Shown: one piece after another, positions 16,349-24,378 of the stretch | Layout of the letters: the number at the start of each line of letters is the position of its first letter | How positions within the stretch are numbered: the stretch's first letter is position 1 | Assembly (NCBI GenBank): GCA_937922235.1 | Contig: CAKZVC010000107.1 | Span: 1-35,646, forward strand | Length of the DNA: 35,646 nt | DNA from: an uncultured Acidimicrobiales bacterium | GTDB lineage: Bacteria > Actinomycetota > Acidimicrobiia > Acidimicrobiales > SHLQ01 | Direction: 5' to 3' | Made by a program: the position numbers and the translations under genes | Notes under the pieces: generated by a model | Databases searched by the model: none | The model's input: the letters and a program-made list of their open reading frames with translations, nothing else | Told to the model about the DNA's origin: nothing

Positions 16349-17026
16349 ATGCCCGAGACGTGGATCGAAATCCCAAGCAATGGCGCCGACGAGGACTGGC
16401 GCGTCGATGCGTCGTTCGTCCGGTCGAACTGGACGTGCATCTGGGATCGCGGCTGCGCAGGTATCGAGAACGATGCGAACATCGACGGGCAGCTCGGCTG
16501 TTGTTCTGTGGGAGCCGAACTCCTCGATGACGAAGAGGCCATGCTGATCAGCGCGGTCGCCGCAACGCTCGATCCTGAGCACACCCAGTTCGCCGACGAA
16601 CTCGACGTTGGCGGAGCGCTGAGTGACGACCGCCGGAACACCAGAGTGGTCGACGGGGCGTGCATCTTTCTCAACCGGCCTGGGTTTGCTGGCGGTGCCG
16701 GATGTGCCCTGCACGCTGAGGCGGTCCGGATGGGTGAGTCGCCGATCGACTGGAAGCCGTCGATCTGTTGGCAGTTGCCCGTTCGAGTCGAGCGGACTCA
16801 ACGTGATGACGGCACGACGCTCGCAACGCTGCGGGCGTGGTCGCGCGCCGATTGGGGCCCGGACGGTGAGACCATGGCGTACTGCTGCACAGAACCTCGG
16901 GCCGGCGACCCGGCAGATGCGTTCGTTGGCGAAACGCCTGTGGCAGTGTTGCTGCGTGAGGAACTGTCGGCGCTCATGGGAGACGAGGCCTACCGTCAGC
17001 TCGTGACGTTGCTCGATCAGACCTGA
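16349..17026 (+). CDS. Cysteine-rich protein, YkgJ/DUF3109-like
   Basis: The 225-residue protein has nine cysteines in clusters: Cys30, Cys36, the pair Cys51-52, Cys105, Cys119, Cys140 and the pair Cys179-180, plus His122 in GCALHAEA. The run CIFLNRP, GCALHAEA, then KPSICWQLP resembles the metal- or Fe-S-binding pattern of YkgJ/DUF3109 proteins, in which a KPxxC-x-xP segment follows a CxLH. I assign this by pattern and cannot name a function. Its 3' end overlaps that of the convergent PF10118 gene by 10 bp. Imperfect repeats of GCGAAAGYATGG occur just upstream at about 16308 and 16334. Confidence 0.75.
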   Translation: MPETWIEIPSNGADEDWRVDASFVRSNWTCIWDRGCAGIENDANIDGQLGCCSVGAELLDDEEAMLISAVAATLDPEHTQFADELDVGGALSDDRRNTRVVDGACIFLNRPGFAGGAGCALHAEAVRMGESPIDWKPSICWQLPVRVERTQRDDGTTLATLRAWSRADWGPDGETMAYCCTEPRAGDPADAFVGETPVAVLLREELSALMGDEAYRQLVTLLDQT

Positions 17027-18000
17027 CGAGCGATTGCGCCGTCAGTTGCCGTCATTGCGGCCCGGGAACCGAGACCAGCGTCGGTCCAGAGTGGCATCGT
17101 CTCAGACGCTTCGTCGTATTCGCTGAGCCACATCTTCATCCACGGAGGGTCGATGAGTTGGTCGGGGTGAAACCCCCTCGTTAGCGATGTTGCCGCGACG
17201 GGCATGACCACAAACGCAAAGCTGACGCCCCAGCCGATCAGTCGAGCCCAGCGCATTGGGTTGAACACATGCCGTGAGGTGACGAACAGTGATAGGCCTC
17301 CGACGGCGGTGAACCCGATCAGGGCAATGAACGCCACCGGAAGTGCGAGCTTGTATTTCTTGGCAGCTGTTGGATGGGCCAGCAGCACGTCGTGAGCGAT
17401 GCCTTTGTGCTCGATCTCTTCAGCGAGGTGCCAGAGGAATAGCGTGGCCGACTGTTCGTCAGCACCGGTGAAGTATCGACGAAGTCCAGCTTCAGCCCAG
17501 CGAGCTGAGGCAAACGCGACGATTTCGAATGCGGCGGCGAAGGCGACGCCAAAGGCAACCGACCGCTTGGCTAAGCGTCCGAACATCCACTTGCCCACGC
17601 GGTCGAGAACGCGAGCGGTTCGGGAATGTGCGGTGAGTGCCTTGTTGAAGTCCTTGTGTGCTCGAAGGTGGGCCATTTCTTGGCGCATCAACGAGTCGGC
17701 CCGTTCTGCGAGGTCTGCATCGGGTTCGAACTGGCCGAGTCCCTTGCGCATCTGGCCAACGCCGTACGGCTCGGCGTAGGTCATCAACAGCGAGATCGCG
17801 TTGGCCCCGCAGCCAAATTCGGGCATCGAGTGATGCCAGGTGTCGGTCTGGTCTTCGGGCCACGCGAACTTCACCCGGCGAACGTGGGGCGTGTCGGTCT
17901 CGACCTCAGCGGGCTTCGAGCGCGGCGAACCACCGGTCGACGTTGACGTTGTCGACGTCGTGGGTGGGGTTGCGGGCGCGGGAACCTCGGCGAGAGCCAT
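17017..18000 (-). CDS. PF10118-type metal-dependent hydrolase (ferritin-like)
   Basis: The 327-residue protein matches the predicted metal-dependent hydrolase family COG3687/PF10118. Candidate ligands in a ferritin-like helical core are Glu108-x2-His111 with His115 (RQEMAHLRAH), Glu159, His191, Glu194-Glu195-x2-His198 (HLAEEIEH) and His203. A Thr/Ser/Pro-rich tail of about 35 residues leads the protein, and hydrophobic stretches at about 150-165, 220-240 and 255-272 suggest membrane association. The reaction is not established for the family. Its 3' end overlaps the Cys-rich gene. Confidence 0.82.
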   Translation of the reverse strand: MALAEVPAPATPPTTSTTSTSTGGSPRSKPAEVETDTPHVRRVKFAWPEDQTDTWHHSMPEFGCGANAISLLMTYAEPYGVGQMRKGLGQFEPDADLAERADSLMRQEMAHLRAHKDFNKALTAHSRTARVLDRVGKWMFGRLAKRSVAFGVAFAAAFEIVAFASARWAEAGLRRYFTGADEQSATLFLWHLAEEIEHKGIAHDVLLAHPTAAKKYKLALPVAFIALIGFTAVGGLSLFVTSRHVFNPMRWARLIGWGVSFAFVVMPVAATSLTRGFHPDQLIDPPWMKMWLSEYDEASETMPLWTDAGLGSRAAMTATDGAIARQV

Positions 18001-18037
18001 GGTTCAGCATCGGCACGTTGGCCGATTTCGTGAAGCG

Positions 18038-18382
18038 CTACCCGAGAAGGGTTTGGCTATCAACGACGAACAGGATGACAAGAAGTGCAATGACCGCAAC
18101 GTTCATCGCGCTTGCCCACCACTTGTATGGGTGGTCGGCCTTGAAGAAGCGTCTGATGCTCAGCACGTTGAATACGATCGCCACGACGCCGATCAGCACG
18201 CCGATGACGGCGCCCACGCTGGAGGTGATGCCGATGATGGGACCCACAAACGGGAAGATCACGTAGGTCAGCAGGCACCGGATTCCGGAGATCACCACGG
18301 ACTTGGAGAACACCCGCTCGGCAGGTGCGTCGGCGTCGACAGCCGAGGTATCGGGATCCGGGAGGATCGTCGCTTCGCTCAT
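18038..18382 (-). CDS. Small integral membrane protein
   Basis: The 114-residue protein has a polar, acidic N-terminus of about 24 residues and then three hydrophobic stretches at about 27-48, 50-75 and 91-109, with a basic loop RRFFKADHPYKWW between the last two. I recognise no family. TACGAT lies 8 nt upstream of ATG 18382 on the minus strand, close to the leaderless arrangement seen elsewhere. It is divergent from ruvC and 37 bp upstream of the PF10118 gene on the same strand. Confidence 0.7.
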   Translation of the reverse strand: MSEATILPDPDTSAVDADAPAERVFSKSVVISGIRCLLTYVIFPFVGPIIGITSSVGAVIGVLIGVVAIVFNVLSIRRFFKADHPYKWWASAMNVAVIALLVILFVVDSQTLLG

Positions 18383-18500
18383 CGCTGATCATCGTACAGT
18401 TCTCGTGGTTGTGCGCCGCCTTGGGCAGCGACCGGATCTGTCACAGCTTCGACCATCGTGATGGGGAGGAGCTATCGCCCTCTCTGTCAGCGCGAACCGA

Positions 18501-18506
18501 TAGTGT
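18501..18506 (+). promoter_or_regulatory. -10 element of ruvCAB
   Basis: TAGTGT followed by 7 nt and ATG 18514. It drives the three-gene ruv operon and, with no Shine-Dalgarno in between, implies leaderless ruvC mRNA. Confidence 0.5.
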
Positions 18507-18513
18507 CGTACAG

Positions 18514-19005
18514 ATGTTCGTGCTCGGAATTGACCCAGGTCTCACGCGCTGTGGCTACGGCCTCATCGAATGGACCGGCCCCAACAAGGTGCGGGCGGTG
18601 TCGGCTGGCGTTATCCGCACCGACCACACGACCGAACTCCCACTCCGCTTGGCCACGTTGCAGCGCGAGGTCACCGAGCTCATCTCCGAATTCAACCCGT
18701 CGGTCCTCGCTATCGAGCGGGTTCTCTTTCAAGTGAACGTGAGCACCGCAATGGCAGTCGGGCATGCGTCTGGTGTCGTTATGGCCGCAGCGGCGACCGC
18801 TGGTTGTCATGTTGTGCAGTACTCGCCAAACGAGATCAAGATGGCGGTCACTGGCTATGGCAATGCCGACAAGCAACAGGTCGAACGTATGGTGCGAGCA
18901 CAACTCAAGATCGAAAAAGAACTGCGCCCGGTCGATGCAGCCGATGCCGTAGCCGTGGCATTGTGCCATTCGGCCATCGTTGGTGTTCCGGAGGTTGTTG
19001 GATGA
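18514..19005 (+). CDS. ruvC: Holliday junction resolvase RuvC
   Basis: The 163-residue endonuclease resolves Holliday junctions after RuvAB branch migration. The four acidic catalytic residues are Asp7 (GIDPGLTRCGYG), Glu68 (AIERV), Asp141 and Asp144 (DAADAVAVALCH). The phenylalanine of LFQVN, in the segment that contacts the junction, is also present. The frame is open further upstream, but ATG 18514 matches family length and has TAGTGT 7 nt before it. The stop overlaps the ruvA start (ATGA), giving tight coupling. Confidence 0.96.
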   Translation: MFVLGIDPGLTRCGYGLIEWTGPNKVRAVSAGVIRTDHTTELPLRLATLQREVTELISEFNPSVLAIERVLFQVNVSTAMAVGHASGVVMAAAATAGCHVVQYSPNEIKMAVTGYGNADKQQVERMVRAQLKIEKELRPVDAADAVAVALCHSAIVGVPEVVG

Positions 19006-19607
19006 TTGGTTCGTTGCGCGGCACGTTGCTCGACCGCAGTGCAAACGGCGATGAGCTCCTGATCGACGTTGGTGGAGTGGGCTACCGGGTCTCGGTGGCG
19101 CCTGCGACGTCAGCTCACGCTGGTCCGGTCGGGGGCGAAGCGTTCGTCCATGTGCACCATCAACAGCGTGAAGACGCCCAGATCCTCTACGGCTTCACCA
19201 CCATCGACGAGCGCCGCATCTTCGAGATCGTCATCTCGGCCCACGGCGTTGGGCCGTCGTTGGGGATGGCGATCTTGTCAGTGCATGGCCCCGCCGAGCT
19301 CAAGACCGTGCTGGCGACCGAGGACCTCGACGCGCTATGTGCGGTACCCGGTGTCGGCAAGAAGACGGCAACCCGCCTGCTCATCGAGTTGAAGTCGAAG
19401 CTCGATCTGCCCGACGTCGATCTGTCGGCGATCGAGCGGCCGTCTGCCGTGGTTGATGTCCCGGCGCACCTCGAGGTGCGCCAAGCGCTCGAAGCGCTCG
19501 GATACAGCACCGACGATGTGCGCGGAGTTCTTGGGCGCCTGCCCGAAGAGGGTGATCCTGCCGATCTCACTCGTGCTGCGCTTCGCCTGATTGCCGAGGG
19601 CGTGTAA
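19002..19607 (+). CDS. ruvA: Holliday junction branch migration protein RuvA
   Basis: The 201-residue protein has the three RuvA domains: an N-terminal OB fold starting MIGSLRGTL, the central tandem helix-hairpin-helix region (ISAHGVGPSLG and VPGVGKKTATRLLIELK), and a C-terminal UBA-like domain (VRQALEALGYS to the end) that binds RuvB. It forms tetramers on the junction and recruits RuvB. ATG 19002 is preceded by GGAGG and overlaps the ruvC stop. ruvB follows after 3 bp. Confidence 0.96.
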   Translation: MIGSLRGTLLDRSANGDELLIDVGGVGYRVSVAPATSAHAGPVGGEAFVHVHHQQREDAQILYGFTTIDERRIFEIVISAHGVGPSLGMAILSVHGPAELKTVLATEDLDALCAVPGVGKKTATRLLIELKSKLDLPDVDLSAIERPSAVVDVPAHLEVRQALEALGYSTDDVRGVLGRLPEEGDPADLTRAALRLIAEGV

Positions 19608-19610
19608 CCC

Positions 19611-20660
19611 ATGCGCGACGAGCTGCTTTCGCCCGGTGGTGACGACGACGAACGCCACGCGGAAGAACGTGACGAGCACGGCCTGCGCCCGCAAACCCTT
19701 GACGACTTCGTCGGGCAGGAGCAGCTCAAAGCCCACCTGCGGGTGATGATGAAGGCCGCTGCGGGCCGAGATCAGCCAATTGGGCACATGTTGTTTGCTG
19801 GGCCTCCAGGGCTCGGCAAAACCACGCTCGCAGGCATCATCGCCAACGAGATGAACGCCACGATGCACGTCACCTCGGGTCCGGCGCTCGAAAAGGGTGG
19901 CGACCTCGCTGCGATCCTGACCAAGCTCGAAGATGGCGATGTGCTGTTTATCGACGAGATCCATCGCTTGGCACGACCAGTTGAAGAAGTTCTGTATCCG
20001 GCGATGGAGGACTTCCAGCTCGACCTGGTGTTGGGCAAAGGCCCAGCAGCGCGCACGATGCGTCTACCAGTGGCCAAGTTCACGCTCGTCGGTGCTACAA
20101 CCCGAACGGGCCTCATCACCGGCCCGCTCCGCGATCGGTTCGATTACCCGGCTCGACTCGACTACTACGAGCCCGAAGAGTTGCGCTCGATCGTCCTGCG
20201 GGCTGCAGGGATTCTCGACGTCGCCATCGATGATGATGGGGCTGGCGAGATTGCGATGCGTTCTCGCGGGACGCCGCGAATCTCGAACCGTCTACTGCGT
20301 CAGGTGCGCGACTTCGCGGAGGTTGAGCGTGACGGCAAGATCACCCAGTCGGTTGCTCGCGACGGTCTTGAGTTCTTCGGGGTCGACAACCGTGGCCTCG
20401 ACAAGGCAACCCGTTCGTTGCTTACTGCGTTGTGCAAGATGTTCGACGGAGGCCCGGTTGGCCTAAAGACGTTGTCGATCAGCGTTAGCGAACCTGTCGA
20501 GACGGTGGAGGATGTCTACGAGCCGTACCTGATTCAGCAGGGGTTCTTGATGCGTACGCCAAAGGGGCGGGTGGCGACGGTGGCCGCTTGGAACCACTTG
20601 GGCTTGACCGCCCCTAGCGCTAGCCCCGATAAGGACGTTCCGCCCGGGCTGTTCGACTAG
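19611..20660 (+). CDS. ruvB: Holliday junction branch migration helicase RuvB
   Basis: The 349-residue AAA+ ATPase drives branch migration. Walker A GPPGLGKT is at residues 64-71, Walker B plus box DEIH at 115-118, sensor 1 GATTR follows, and a conserved PLRDRF carries the arginine finger. The C-terminal winged-helix domain ends with the usual RTPKGR segment, followed by a short extra tail. The N-terminus has an acidic, charged leader (GGDDDERHAEERDEHG) before the FVGQ motif. It is the last gene of the ruv operon and converges with an envelope protein gene 20 bp away. Confidence 0.97.
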   Translation: MRDELLSPGGDDDERHAEERDEHGLRPQTLDDFVGQEQLKAHLRVMMKAAAGRDQPIGHMLFAGPPGLGKTTLAGIIANEMNATMHVTSGPALEKGGDLAAILTKLEDGDVLFIDEIHRLARPVEEVLYPAMEDFQLDLVLGKGPAARTMRLPVAKFTLVGATTRTGLITGPLRDRFDYPARLDYYEPEELRSIVLRAAGILDVAIDDDGAGEIAMRSRGTPRISNRLLRQVRDFAEVERDGKITQSVARDGLEFFGVDNRGLDKATRSLLTALCKMFDGGPVGLKTLSISVSEPVETVEDVYEPYLIQQGFLMRTPKGRVATVAAWNHLGLTAPSASPDKDVPPGLFD

Positions 20661-20680
20661 CTCGACTTGCTTCTGCTTTT

Positions 20681-21379
20681 CTAACCGGCGACGCGTTCTT
20701 CGATGGTGAAGATGGCATCGAGTTCGATGTCGGCGATCTGGTCGATGAGAGTTGCACGGCTGCTGAGCTGAGCGACGATCGAACTCTCTTCGCCCAGAAG
20801 CGCCACTTGGCGCACAGCATTGCGGTCACCATTTTCTTCGGTGAACTCGCTGGATATGACGACGTACTCGCGGCCGTTCTCCACGACGATCTCGCTCGTA
20901 GTGATCGACTCGGGAAGGCCTTCGAAGAACGGCACCACCTGGTCGATATACATCCGTGCGTCTACTGCAGGGTCAATTGCTGATGAAGCAACAACGATAT
21001 TGGCGACAGTGATTCCGTTTTCTCCAACTGACCACGCCTCGGAATCGGCGGGGACGTTTGCCGGGGGAGCAATGGGCCGCCAATGCGCGTACGGAGTAAA
21101 GGTGTATCGGCCTTCGGGATCGGTGAATGCAGCGGTGAAGCTCGGCACGAATTCGGTCTCTGCTTGAGCCTGCGCTACCTCAATGGCGGAGAACTCAGTG
21201 CTGACTGTGGTGCCGAGCACCCGAAGGGCAGCAATCGCCACGATGGCAAGCAGAAACACGCCGACAACTCCAGCGATGATCACGCTGACGATGATCTTGC
21301 CGGCCTGAGCGCCCGACGACTTCTGCTGTTCCGGTACCGGAGGCTGTGCGCTTGGGCTCGGTGGTGGAGGGGTTTCCAT
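20681..21379 (-). CDS. Single-pass membrane protein with extracytoplasmic domain
   Basis: The 232-residue protein begins with a Pro/Ser/Gln-rich cytoplasmic stretch (METPPPPSPSAQPP), followed by one transmembrane helix at about residues 27-55 and an extracytoplasmic domain. The latter contains a PEGRYTFTPYAHWRP motif and reads like a folded beta/alpha domain of the kind seen in secreted actinobacterial proteins. No family is recognised. The start is uncertain: ATG 21388 is also in frame three codons earlier, and TATGAC lies only 4 nt before 21379. It lies downstream of the 21472-22029 gene on the same strand, 92 bp apart. Confidence 0.7.
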   Translation of the reverse strand: METPPPPSPSAQPPVPEQQKSSGAQAGKIIVSVIIAGVVGVFLLAIVAIAALRVLGTTVSTEFSAIEVAQAQAETEFVPSFTAAFTDPEGRYTFTPYAHWRPIAPPANVPADSEAWSVGENGITVANIVVASSAIDPAVDARMYIDQVVPFFEGLPESITTSEIVVENGREYVVISSEFTEENGDRNAVRQVALLGEESSIVAQLSSRATLIDQIADIELDAIFTIEERVAG

Positions 21380-21471
21380 CAAGGTCATACCCAGGCTTCG
21401 GACGGCTTGTGCCGCCACCTGAGCGAAAAGTGGGGTATTTGCGTTTGCCCGGCTGGAACTGACTTTGTGCG

Positions 21472-22029
21472 CTAGTGGTTCACCCGAGGCTCGCGAAAGA
21501 TGAATGTAAGAACGGCGAGAGCCCCGAACGCCGTTGCAACTTGTCGAGGCGTTACGGGGAAGGAGGGGAGGTCGAAACCACTGATATCGATCTGTGACGT
21601 TCCACCGTCGTCATCGACGGCGAGGATGGTGCTGCCTTCGGTGCAGGGGTACTCGTCGATGAGGTAGGCAATGCGATTGGTGTAATTGACTCCGCCATCG
21701 AACTCGTTGATCGTGGCGAGGTACGTCGAGCCAATATCGATCTTGTCGCCCTTGCCGATGATCAGGAACTCGCGGGTGGTCTCGTCCTCTTCGAGCAGCA
21801 AGACAGCCCGGTAGCGGTCGGGTGGCTCGATCACCTCGCCGGAATCGTCGGTTATCTCTTCGGTAGATTCGTCGGTCTCTTCGTCGTCGAGCTCTTCGAT
21901 TTCGACGAGCTCGCCTCGGATGGTGTCGGTGTTCGTTGGGTCGGGGCAGTCCTGAGCCCCCGCAAGCGGCGCGCGTGCGAACATCATCGCGTTGAGCATA
22001 AGGATCACGATGAGTAGGCGCTTGGTCAC
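21472..22029 (-). CDS. Secreted/anchored acidic protein, unknown function
   Basis: The 185-residue product has a signal peptide (MTKRLLIVILMLNAMMFARAP, cleavage probably near AGAQD), then a very acidic stretch rich in Glu/Asp/Thr (about residues 42-70). A domain with two cysteines (Cys28, Cys129) follows. Near the C-terminus is a hydrophobic helix (about 161-178) with a short basic end (FREPRVNH), like a membrane anchor. The layout suggests an extracytoplasmic protein anchored at its C-terminus. The start is GTG 22029 with CATACT 7 nt upstream on the minus strand. It is divergent from queA. Confidence 0.72.
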   Translation of the reverse strand: MTKRLLIVILMLNAMMFARAPLAGAQDCPDPTNTDTIRGELVEIEELDDEETDESTEEITDDSGEVIEPPDRYRAVLLLEEDETTREFLIIGKGDKIDIGSTYLATINEFDGGVNYTNRIAYLIDEYPCTEGSTILAVDDDGGTSQIDISGFDLPSFPVTPRQVATAFGALAVLTFIFREPRVNH

Positions 22030-22036
22030 TGCGACC

Positions 22037-22042
22037 AGTATG
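22037..22042 (-). promoter_or_regulatory. -10 element for the acidic secreted protein
   Basis: CATACT on the minus strand, 7 nt before GTG 22029, inside the 95-bp divergent spacer shared with queA. On the other strand TACGCT (22109-22114), 10 nt before the queA ATG, is the likely queA -10. Confidence 0.45.
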
Positions 22043-22124
22043 ACCCGGTGTGGCCTTCGACACGATTCAAATCAGCAACGATTTGTCCGGTGACATTCGG
22101 TGAGCGCGTACGCTTCGTTTCGCC

Positions 22125-23156
22125 ATGACCAGCATCGACGAGTTCGACTACGACCTGCCGCCTGAGCGGATTGCCCAAGTACCGCTCGCTGAGCGAACTG
22201 CGTCGAAACTGCTGCTCGACAAGGGAACCAACGTCGCCGAACACGCAACGGTTGCAAACCTCGACACGCTTCTTGGCCCCGGCGACGTGCTCGTCGTCAA
22301 CGACACCCGCGTGCTCGCCGCCCGGATCTTCACCAAGCGGCCAACCGGCGGAGTCACCGAGCTCTTGTTGCTCGAGCCTGATGGTCCTGCCGCCACGGCG
22401 TTGGCGTCTGAGCGGTCGGAGTGGGTCGCGCTTGTAAAGCCAAGCAAGAAGGTTGCTCCCGGCACCGAGCTCACGGTCGATGGAGAGGATGACCTGGCGC
22501 TCACCGTTGGCGATGACCTCGGTGAAGGTCGACGAAGGGTCACGGTCGAGTCGAGCAACCTTGAGGCTGCGCTCGAACGCATCGGCAAAATGCCACTCCC
22601 GCCGTACATCACCGAAACCCTCGACGACCCCGACCGCTACCAAACGGTCTACGCCGACCAGCCAGGTTCGGCAGCTGCGCCAACAGCAGGCCTTCACCTC
22701 ACCGCTGCGCTGCTCGAACGACTCAAGACCAGGGGAGTGGACTTTGCCACCGTCGAGCTCGTCGTTGGTCTCGACACCTTCCGGCCGGTCATGGTCGACC
22801 AGCTCGACGACCATCACATGCACTCCGAGCGGTACCGGGTTCCCGAGGAAACGCTGGCCAAGGTCGAGGCTGCTGAGCGGGTCGTCGCCGTTGGAACCAC
22901 GTCGTGTCGGGCGCTTGAGTCCGCAGCGCAATTCGGTCCAAGCGGAGCAACCGACCTGTTCATTCGGGCGCCGTATGAATTTCAGGCTGTCGACATGCTG
23001 CTCACGAACTTTCATATGCCCAAGAGCACGCTGCTCGTAATGATCGATGCGTTCGTCGGGCCTCGCTGGCGAACCCTTTACGCTGAAGCGTTGGCTTCGG
23101 ACTATCGCTTTCTGTCTTTTGGCGACGCGATGCTCCTCGACCGACACGCCACATGA
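22125..23156 (+). CDS. queA: S-adenosylmethionine:tRNA ribosyltransferase-isomerase QueA
   Basis: The 343-residue enzyme transfers and isomerises the ribosyl group of S-adenosylmethionine onto preQ1-modified tRNA, giving epoxyqueuosine. Family signatures are FDYDLPPERIAQVPL near the N-terminus, VVNDTRVLAAR near 60-70, GSAAAPTAGLHLT near 182-194, MHSERY, the VGTTSCRALE segment, and LTNFHMPKSTL near 287-297. Length matches the family. It is followed by a strong hairpin and then tgt, the enzyme acting just before it in the pathway. Confidence 0.96.
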   Translation: MTSIDEFDYDLPPERIAQVPLAERTASKLLLDKGTNVAEHATVANLDTLLGPGDVLVVNDTRVLAARIFTKRPTGGVTELLLLEPDGPAATALASERSEWVALVKPSKKVAPGTELTVDGEDDLALTVGDDLGEGRRRVTVESSNLEAALERIGKMPLPPYITETLDDPDRYQTVYADQPGSAAAPTAGLHLTAALLERLKTRGVDFATVELVVGLDTFRPVMVDQLDDHHMHSERYRVPEETLAKVEAAERVVAVGTTSCRALESAAQFGPSGATDLFIRAPYEFQAVDMLLTNFHMPKSTLLVMIDAFVGPRWRTLYAEALASDYRFLSFGDAMLLDRHAT

Positions 23157-23158
23157 TC

Positions 23159-23199
23159 TCTGCCCCAAATCAGACCTGACAGGTCTGAAACGGGGCAGA
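23159..23199. terminator. Long two-part hairpin between queA and tgt
   Basis: TCTGCCCC (23159-23166) pairs with GGGGCAGA (23192-23199), and TCAGACCTG (23170-23178) pairs with CAGGTCTGA (23180-23188), separated by a 3x3 internal loop. It starts 2 bp after the queA stop. No U-tract follows, so it may be a terminator, an RNA-stability element or a dispersed repeat; its TCAGACC core resembles the palindromes at 681 and 34731. Confidence 0.6.
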
Positions 23200-23214
23200 A
23201 ATCTCTAGGAATTG

Positions 23215-23232
23215 ATGGTGCTCATTACATGA
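23215..23232 (+). CDS. Possible five-codon mini-ORF coupled to tgt
   Basis: ATG 23215 has a well-placed AGGA 4 nt upstream and encodes MVLIT before a TGA that overlaps the tgt ATG as ATGA. tgt itself has no Shine-Dalgarno at a normal distance, so ribosomes may load here and reinitiate. A chance frame is also possible. Confidence 0.35.
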   Translation: MVLIT

Positions 23233-24329
23233 AGACGACGTTCGCTCTCGAACACTCCGATGGCCTCGCCCGTGCGGGCACGGTGACGACTGCCCGTGGC
23301 ACGTTCACGACCCCGTGCTTTATGCCTGTGGGTACCCGTGGCGCGGTGAAGCACTTGTCGTCGGTCGACATGGAAGACCTTGGAGCTCAGGTCATCTTGT
23401 CGAACAACTATCACCTGATGATGCGTCCGGGCGCCGAGGTCGTCGAGCAGCTTGGCGGCCTCCACAAGATGGCCGACTGGAACGGCCACACGCTCACCGA
23501 CTCGGGCGGGTATCAAATCTTCTCGCTGAAGCCGAAGATCACTGATGAAGGAGCGAAGTTTAAGTCGGTCTACGACGGCAGCACGCACGTGATGACGCCG
23601 GAGAGCGCGGTCGATAGCCAGATCAAGATCGGCGCCGACATTCAGATGGTGCTCGATGTGTGTTCGGAGCTCCCAAGCCATCCTGCGGTGATTCGCCGCG
23701 CACTCGACCGCACGGTTGACTGGGCCGGTCGTGCTCGGACAGAGTTTCTGGCCCATCCAACCGCATCAGAACGGCAGAGCCAGTTCGGCATCGTGCAAGG
23801 CGGGCTCGACCTTGACATGCGCACGGAAAGTGCGGAGCGAACCATCGAGGTCGGCTTCGATGGCTATGCCGTTGGGGGTCTGTCTGTTGGTGAGCATCGC
23901 AACGATTGGCACGAACCGCTCCTCGCAGCCACCAGCGTGCTTCCTGCTGATCAACCCCGGTACTTCATGGGGCTCGGCGACCCGGCCGGAATTGTCGACG
24001 CGGTTGGACGCGGAATCGACATGTTCGATTGCGTCCTCCCAACTCGTCTGGCCAGGCACGGCACGCTGCTCACCTCGGCAGGGCGAACCAACCTGACCCG
24101 AGCCGAATACGCCACCTCCGACGAGCCAATCGACCCTGAAGGTCCGGCCTCGCGGTGGTCAAAAGGGTATCTTCGCCACCTTCTCCAGGTCCGTGAACCG
24201 ACCGCGCAGCGCATCCTCACCTTGCACAATTTGTGGTGGTTGATGCGCTTCGTTGACGACATGCGAACAGCAATCGAGGAGCAGCGCTTCGAGGCATTCA
24301 CCGCAGACGTCCACGAGCTGTGGTCTTGA
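23229..24329 (+). CDS. tgt: tRNA-guanine transglycosylase, zinc-site variant
   Basis: The 366-residue enzyme exchanges guanine-34 for preQ1 in tRNAs with GUN anticodons. Substrate and catalytic motifs are intact: LTDSGGYQIFSL near 96-107, the Asp of DIQMVLD near 143, FGIVQGGLD near 188, and the nucleophile Asp264 in IDMFDCVLPTR. The C-terminal zinc motif, normally CxCxxC plus a distant His, is missing its three cysteines. Where Zymomonas mobilis Tgt has SECHCAVCQKWSRAY, this protein has PEGPASRWSKGY (about 302-313), three residues shorter. The distant His in TLHNL remains. The start lacks a good ribosome binding site and overlaps a mini-ORF. yajC follows 49 bp on. Confidence 0.93.
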   Translation: MKTTFALEHSDGLARAGTVTTARGTFTTPCFMPVGTRGAVKHLSSVDMEDLGAQVILSNNYHLMMRPGAEVVEQLGGLHKMADWNGHTLTDSGGYQIFSLKPKITDEGAKFKSVYDGSTHVMTPESAVDSQIKIGADIQMVLDVCSELPSHPAVIRRALDRTVDWAGRARTEFLAHPTASERQSQFGIVQGGLDLDMRTESAERTIEVGFDGYAVGGLSVGEHRNDWHEPLLAATSVLPADQPRYFMGLGDPAGIVDAVGRGIDMFDCVLPTRLARHGTLLTSAGRTNLTRAEYATSDEPIDPEGPASRWSKGYLRHLLQVREPTAQRILTLHNLWWLMRFVDDMRTAIEEQRFEAFTADVHELWS

Positions 24330-24378
24330 GCTGTAGTCTGGCGAGCTGAACTATTCGCATTCGCGATCAAGGAATCTC

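Noticed and set aside
22026..23168. Minus-strand frame of 380 codons opposite queA
   Set aside because: queA is unmistakable on the plus strand; long antisense frames are common at this GC content.
24361..24378. Leaderless start for yajC
   Set aside because: AAGGA at normal spacing before ATG 24379 shows a conventional ribosome binding site, as expected inside an operon.
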